A stretch of 64,000 nucleotides of DNA from positions 14,869,294 to 14,933,293 of the forward strand of contig JAJEKV010000008.1 of the NCBI GenBank assembly GCA_021234155.1. Reading direction: 5' to 3'. Below are positions 59,874 to 64,000 of this stretch, piece by piece (positions within the stretch are counted from its first letter, which is position 1; the number at the start of each line of letters is the position of its first letter). The position numbers and the translations under genes are program-made. Origin of the DNA: Isoetes taiwanensis (taxonomy: Eukaryota > Streptophyta > Lycopodiopsida > Isoetales > Isoetaceae). Under the pieces are notes generated by a model. It did no database searches and was not told the origin of the DNA. It saw only the letters and a program-made list of their open reading frames with translations.

Positions 59874-61431
59874 TGTGACGCTCCCTGAATATATACAGCG
59901 CTCCGGACGTATACATACAAGGACTTCCCCCTCCCATGGCAATCAGCTCACCATGAGCAGGGCCCTCCGTCTAACTCGGACCATCCATAGAAAGATGCCC
60001 GGGTGAAGGACACGGAGGTGTCATTCGGCCCACGCCTTCAATGGGACTCCTAAGTCGCGGAAGCGTGAATACATGTTAGCATACAACATAAATCATACAT
60101 AAATAACCACCACGAAGGGTGGCACATCCATCCAAGTACTAACGGCAAAGAAGATGCATCTAATCCTAAGGAAAACGCCCCAAACCCCAGGTTCTACCCC
60201 GGCTCAGACTCCTGTGAGGATGGACTGATGGCTCGGTCTCAAGAGATCAGCAGACAGAGGTATAACCTGGCGTTGGCTGGCATAGAACAGTGGCTAGGGT
60301 AGTCCACTCCATCCGCCCCTCCTGTGCACACTTTGCAAATGAGCTGAATCAAGCTATGGCGCCATTGTAGCTTTCTGGAGACGCAATTTCAAGGAATCAC
60401 CTTTCGGGACTACTCCAGGTTACATCTCCCCGGTCCGATGAGGCAGGTCAGAGAAGTGTCCCCTTCCAGGGTCGCAGTGAATCCATGGGTGAGCTAGAGG
60501 ACACGTGCCGCATCAGCAACCCCCGCATCCGTACCCGACTTACTCCCCTAACTTTATCTTCAAAGTACAAGATGCCCCATACGGGTCACACCTCTGTACC
60601 CAGGGAGTGTCAGACCCATACCCGGCCCTCTACGTGACCGACTATTAGGCCTAGCTCACTGAAGGAGTCCCCGTAGCCTTTTATGCTCAGACGAGACCCC
60701 ACCCCACACTTCATCACTATGGCCCCTTATCTGGTGCTTCAATGATGTCATAGATTCCACAGCTCGGTGGGATCTTGTACACAGGCCGCATATAATGGGA
60801 ATAATACAGGGCTCTATCTAGGAGCATACTACAATACATGGGCTCAGAGGTCTCTACCCCCCGTAATCCCCCATCTCCGGAGTGCTAACTAAGCAAAGAA
60901 CTACTAAACCATCAACCAAAGACTTACAGAGACTAGAGATAAGAATACTCACCATATCAATCAAGGGTTATCCTAACAGGTAAACCACAGAGAAAACAGA
61001 GAGAGAACGCACCACAGAGAGGCGCTATGCTATAAATCAACAAGGTAACCTACTGACTAACCGTCAAATCGGTCTTGGGGCTGCTCCATCTCGACTAACT
61101 GAAGGGCGCCTGGCTGCTGCTTCTCCTCCTCCATCTCCAATTGCTCCTAATTCGAATTGGGGCCCAAAAGCCCTAATTTGAGTGTCCCAATTGGAAACCC
61201 TGCCTTGCCCAATCGATTTGGGCCAGGTGGCATGTCATTAATTAACTAATTAAGCTAATTAGGTTAATTAAGACAAAAATACACTTAATTAGGTTTTATT
61301 AATTTAGCATAGCTAAATTAATCCCTTTTAGGTCAACCCCCTAGGTTAACATACCCCATGGTGGCGTATTTCTACTACGTGACGTGTCTGTATATTTATA
61401 CATATACTATATAAATACGTGGAACGTCACA
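59874..61431 (-). repeat. 3' LTR of the non-autonomous element
   Basis: It starts TGTGACGCTCCCTGAATA and ends GGAACGTCACA on the plus strand. In the element's own orientation it is the downstream LTR, next to the polypurine tract. It contains a TTAATTAACTAATTAAGC AT-rich stretch near 61,238 and TATATTTATACATATA near the right end, possible promoter elements in the element's orientation (inference). Confidence 0.92.
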
Positions 61432-62067
61432 TTCTCCCCACCTTAGAAATGATGCGCTCTTGGTCTGGGCCAACACATGAGATGTTGGGAGTAAGTCTCC
61501 CCACCTTATAGAGAGCGGACCTATCATGATACATATCAAGCTTTCTTGAAACATATTCAAGACACTATATGTTATACAAAAGTATATGTACGTATTAATA
61601 ATGACATGTAAATTTTAACATTACTTACACAGACTCGGTTAGTTTCACTTTATGACTTTGGGTTTTCAACAACCCTGATACACATTTTATTTTAATATCA
61701 TATAGACCCCCATAGTACAGAAAGTATTTTAACAAGACGATCATGAACAACCGTAGTCCATGCCAGAGATATCTTAAGGGAATTAATTCGGATAGTAAAA
61801 TTATATTTAGGGTAGGACTTAACAAGTACAGTTACACAAGTAATGTCTAGACAATAATGTTACATAGAGAAGGTGTTCGTTAACGTATAGAAGGATTAGA
61901 CACGTGCTCTCATGCTCCCCCTGGGGTACTGCATTAGCTTTATAAATATATCATATAGAAGGTAGTGTTATGCTATCATTACGATGACATTTAACTTAAC
62001 AATAAAAGACATTAAAGTTTATAATACGTGTTGTCATGCGGAGTGCTGGCAATGCACCCGCACCTTA
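61432..62067 (-). other. Internal region of the non-autonomous element
   Basis: The region is 636 bp with no gag or pol similarity. Next to the 3' LTR the phrase CTCCCCACCTTA occurs twice (61,434-61,445 and 61,498-61,509), a duplicated polypurine tract on the minus strand, with GGGCCAACACATGAGATGTTGGGAG between them. I do not find a convincing tRNA primer-binding site next to the 5' LTR at 62,067. The rest is AT-rich. Confidence 0.75.
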
Positions 62068-63626
62068 ATCTACGCTCCCTGAATATATACGGCGCTCCGG
62101 ACGTATACATACAGGGACTTCCCCCTCCCATGGCAATCAGCTCACCATGAGCAGGGCCCTCCGTCTAACTCGGACTATCCATAGAAAGATGCCCGGGTGA
62201 AGGACACGGAGGTGTCATTCGGCCCATGCCTTCAATGGGACTCCTAAGTCCTGGAAGCGTGAATACATGTTAGCATACAACATAAATCATACATAAATAA
62301 CCACCACGAAGGGTGGCACATCCATCCAAGTACTAACGGCAAAGAAGATGCATCTAGTCCTAAGGAAAACGCCCCAAACCCCAGGTTCTAACCCGGCTCA
62401 GACTCATGTGAGGATGGACTGACGGCTCGGTCTCAAGAGATCAGCAGACAGAGGTATAACCTGGCGTTGGCTAGCATAGAACAATGGCTAGGGTAGTCCA
62501 CTCCATCCGCCCCTCCTGTGCACACTTTGCAGATGAGCTGAATCAAGCTATGGCGCCATTGTAGCCTTCCGGAGACGCAATCCCAAGGAATCACCCTTCG
62601 GGACTACTCCGGGTTACATCTCCCCGATCCGATGAGGCAGGTCAGAGAAGTATCCCCTTCCAGGGTCGCAGTGAATCCATGGGTGAGCTAGAGGACACGT
62701 GCCGCATCAGCGACCCCCGCATCCGTACCCGACTTACTCCCCTAACTTTATCTTCAAAGTACAAGATGCCCCATACGGGTCACACCTCTGCATCTGTGGG
62801 AGTGTCGACCCATACCCGACCCTTTACGTGACCGACTATTAGGCCTAGCTCACTGAAGGAGTCCCCGTAGCCTTTTATGCTCAGGCGAGACCCCACCCCA
62901 CACTTCATCACTACGGCCCCTTATCTGGTGCTTCAATGATGTCATAGATTCCACAGCTCGGTGGGATCTTGTACACAGGCCGCATATAATGGGAATAATA
63001 CAGGGCTCTATCTAGGAGCATACCACAATACATGGGCTTAGAGGTCTCTACCCCCCGTAATCCCCCATCTCCGGAGTGCTAACTAAGCAAAGAACTACTA
63101 AACCATCAACCAAAGCACTTACAGAGACTAGAGATAAGAATACTCACCATATCAATCAAGGGTTAGCCTAACAGGTAAACCACAGAGAAAACAGAGAGAG
63201 AACACACCACAGAGAGGCGCTATGCTTTAAATCAACAAGGTAACCTACTGACTAACCGTCAAACCGGTCTTGGGGCTGCTCCATCTCGACTAACTAAAGG
63301 GCGTCTGGCTGCTGCTTCTCCTCCTCCATCTCCAATTGCTCCTAATTCGAATTGGGGCCCAAAAGCCCTAATTTGGGTGTCCCAATTGGAAACCCTGCCT
63401 TGCTCAATCGATTTGGGCCAGGTGGCATGTCATTAATTAACTAATTAAGCTAATTAGGTTAATTAAGACAAAAATACACTTAATTAGATTTTATTAATTT
63501 AGCATAGCTAAATTAATCCTTTTTAGGTCAACCCCCTAGGTTAACGTACCCCATGGTAGCGTATTTCTACTACGTGACGTGTCAGTATATTTATACGTAT
63601 ACCGTATAAATATGTGGAACGTCACA
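62068..63626 (-). repeat. 5' LTR of the non-autonomous element
   Basis: It is nearly identical to the left LTR; the visible differences are mostly C/T and G/A transitions, as expected for methylated plant transposons. The outer end is intact (GGAACGTCACA, then AATAC). The inner end reads ATCTACGCTCC where the other LTR has TGTGACGCTCC, so the terminal TG (CA in element orientation) is lost at the junction with the internal region. Confidence 0.9.
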
Positions 63627-63988
63627 AATACAAGCATGACTTTCTTGGTATATTTCTGTACTGTTGCTTTCCCAACATAAAATCTCTGTCCGACATGTAA
63701 GGGCATATCCCCGTGTGCAAGAAAATACAGAACCATAACAACTACTTTCCTTGGATCAACAGGAGGCCTTACTTTAATCCCGGGCCTGACAAGATAAGGC
63801 ACAATTAAACCTACCAGTCTCTCAAATGTGGCTCTCCTCATCCTATAAAATTGGTGCCACATATCGTCTTCGAAGGATGACAGACAATTCCAAGCATGGT
63901 TATCGATATTATCCCACTGTGTTCTTTGCCTTGGAGCAATCCAAAATCTTCTTGGTGGTCTTCTAACCCTACTGGAACCCGCAACCAT
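63627..63988 (-). pseudogene. PIF/Harbinger transposase, N-terminal part
   Basis: The minus-strand frame from ATG at 63,988 reads about 120 residues before the LTR element interrupts it. It has a basic start (RVRRPPRRFWIAPR), then FYRMRRATFERLVGLIVPYL, a VDPRKVVVMVLYFLAHG segment and VGQRFYVGKATVQKYTKKVML, the helix-turn-helix-like N-terminal region typical of plant Harbinger transposases. Across the target duplication it continues into the segment left of 59,873 (VAMPTGAR, then GAVDGSHI). Everything in this segment after residue 120 of the open frame (ending 63,536) is LTR sequence. The upstream end of the element lies outside the window. Confidence 0.88.
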
Positions 63989-64000
63989 TAAAGCCGCAGA

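Larger units (their letters stand above)
59874..63626 (-). mobile_element. Non-autonomous LTR retrotransposon inserted in the transposase
   Basis: Two LTRs of about 1.56 kb (59,874-61,431 and 62,068-63,626) flank a 636-bp internal region without coding capacity. Outer ends are TG (59,874) and CA (63,625-63,626), and the 5-bp target duplication AATAC is perfect (59,869-59,873 and 63,627-63,631). A purine-rich tract on the minus strand next to the left LTR (TAAGGTGGGGAGAA, 61,432-61,445) is a good polypurine tract and orients the element on the minus strand. The LTRs match the LTR at 10,561-12,192, so the element is probably a deletion derivative (LARD type) driven by that Ty3/gypsy family. Confidence 0.92.

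Overview
The window reads as nuclear DNA of a land plant with a large, repeat-rich genome. The evidence is a plant-type NPF/PTR transporter fragment with a canonical GT-AG intron, a plant-type PIF/Harbinger pair (MYB/SANT-like protein plus DDE transposase), a Ty3/gypsy family with long LTRs, a plant LINE, and an interstitial (CCCTAAA)n tract. A fern, lycophyte or gymnosperm would fit the repeat load, but the sequence does not decide this. I see no intact host gene, no tRNA or rRNA gene, no CRISPR array and no bacterial operon.

Layout. 1-10,560: no firm gene; one possible fossil exon pair (2,211-2,420) and one copy of a dispersed repeat (5,847-6,221). 10,561-17,190: a decayed Ty3/gypsy element on the minus strand, with 3' LTR, integrase, RNase H, RT and gag remnants in that order from left to right. 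17,860-29,575: a tandem array of a unit of about 1.1 kb, roughly ten copies, interrupted near 24.0-24.5 kb. 29,576-40,520: degraded non-coding DNA holding a telomere-like tract, a cluster of heat-shock-element-like motifs and a GC-rich minisatellite. 40,520-45,640: a second Ty3/gypsy copy on the minus strand, with ruined pol but an open gag and two further open frames upstream of gag. 45,823-46,090: second copy of the dispersed repeat, abutting an NPF transporter fragment (46,091-46,770). 47,017-51,040: a direct duplication of about 1.16 kb (copies A and B) flanking a damaged MYB/SANT gene. 51,131-54,499: a LINE on the minus strand lying inside a (GA)n microsatellite. 55,960-64,000: a PIF/Harbinger element with a MYB/SANT ORF on the plus strand and a DDE transposase on the minus strand; the transposase is split by a non-autonomous LTR retrotransposon (59,874-63,626) with two 1.56-kb LTRs and a perfect 5-bp target duplication.

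How the parts relate. The window is a nest of transposons. The LTRs of the insertion at 59.9-63.6 kb match the LTR at 10.56-12.19 kb, so the non-autonomous element is probably mobilised by the Ty3/gypsy family seen at 10-17 kb and 40-44 kb. The two MYB/SANT copies belong to one Harbinger family and carry different inactivating changes. The left 42.7 kb differs strikingly from the right 21 kb: the same gag sequence is riddled with small indels at 16.5-17.2 kb yet open at 42.7-43.8 kb, and the array units differ largely by scattered indels. This may reflect uncorrected long-read consensus in repeats rather than true decay, and it limits how much can be annotated on the left.
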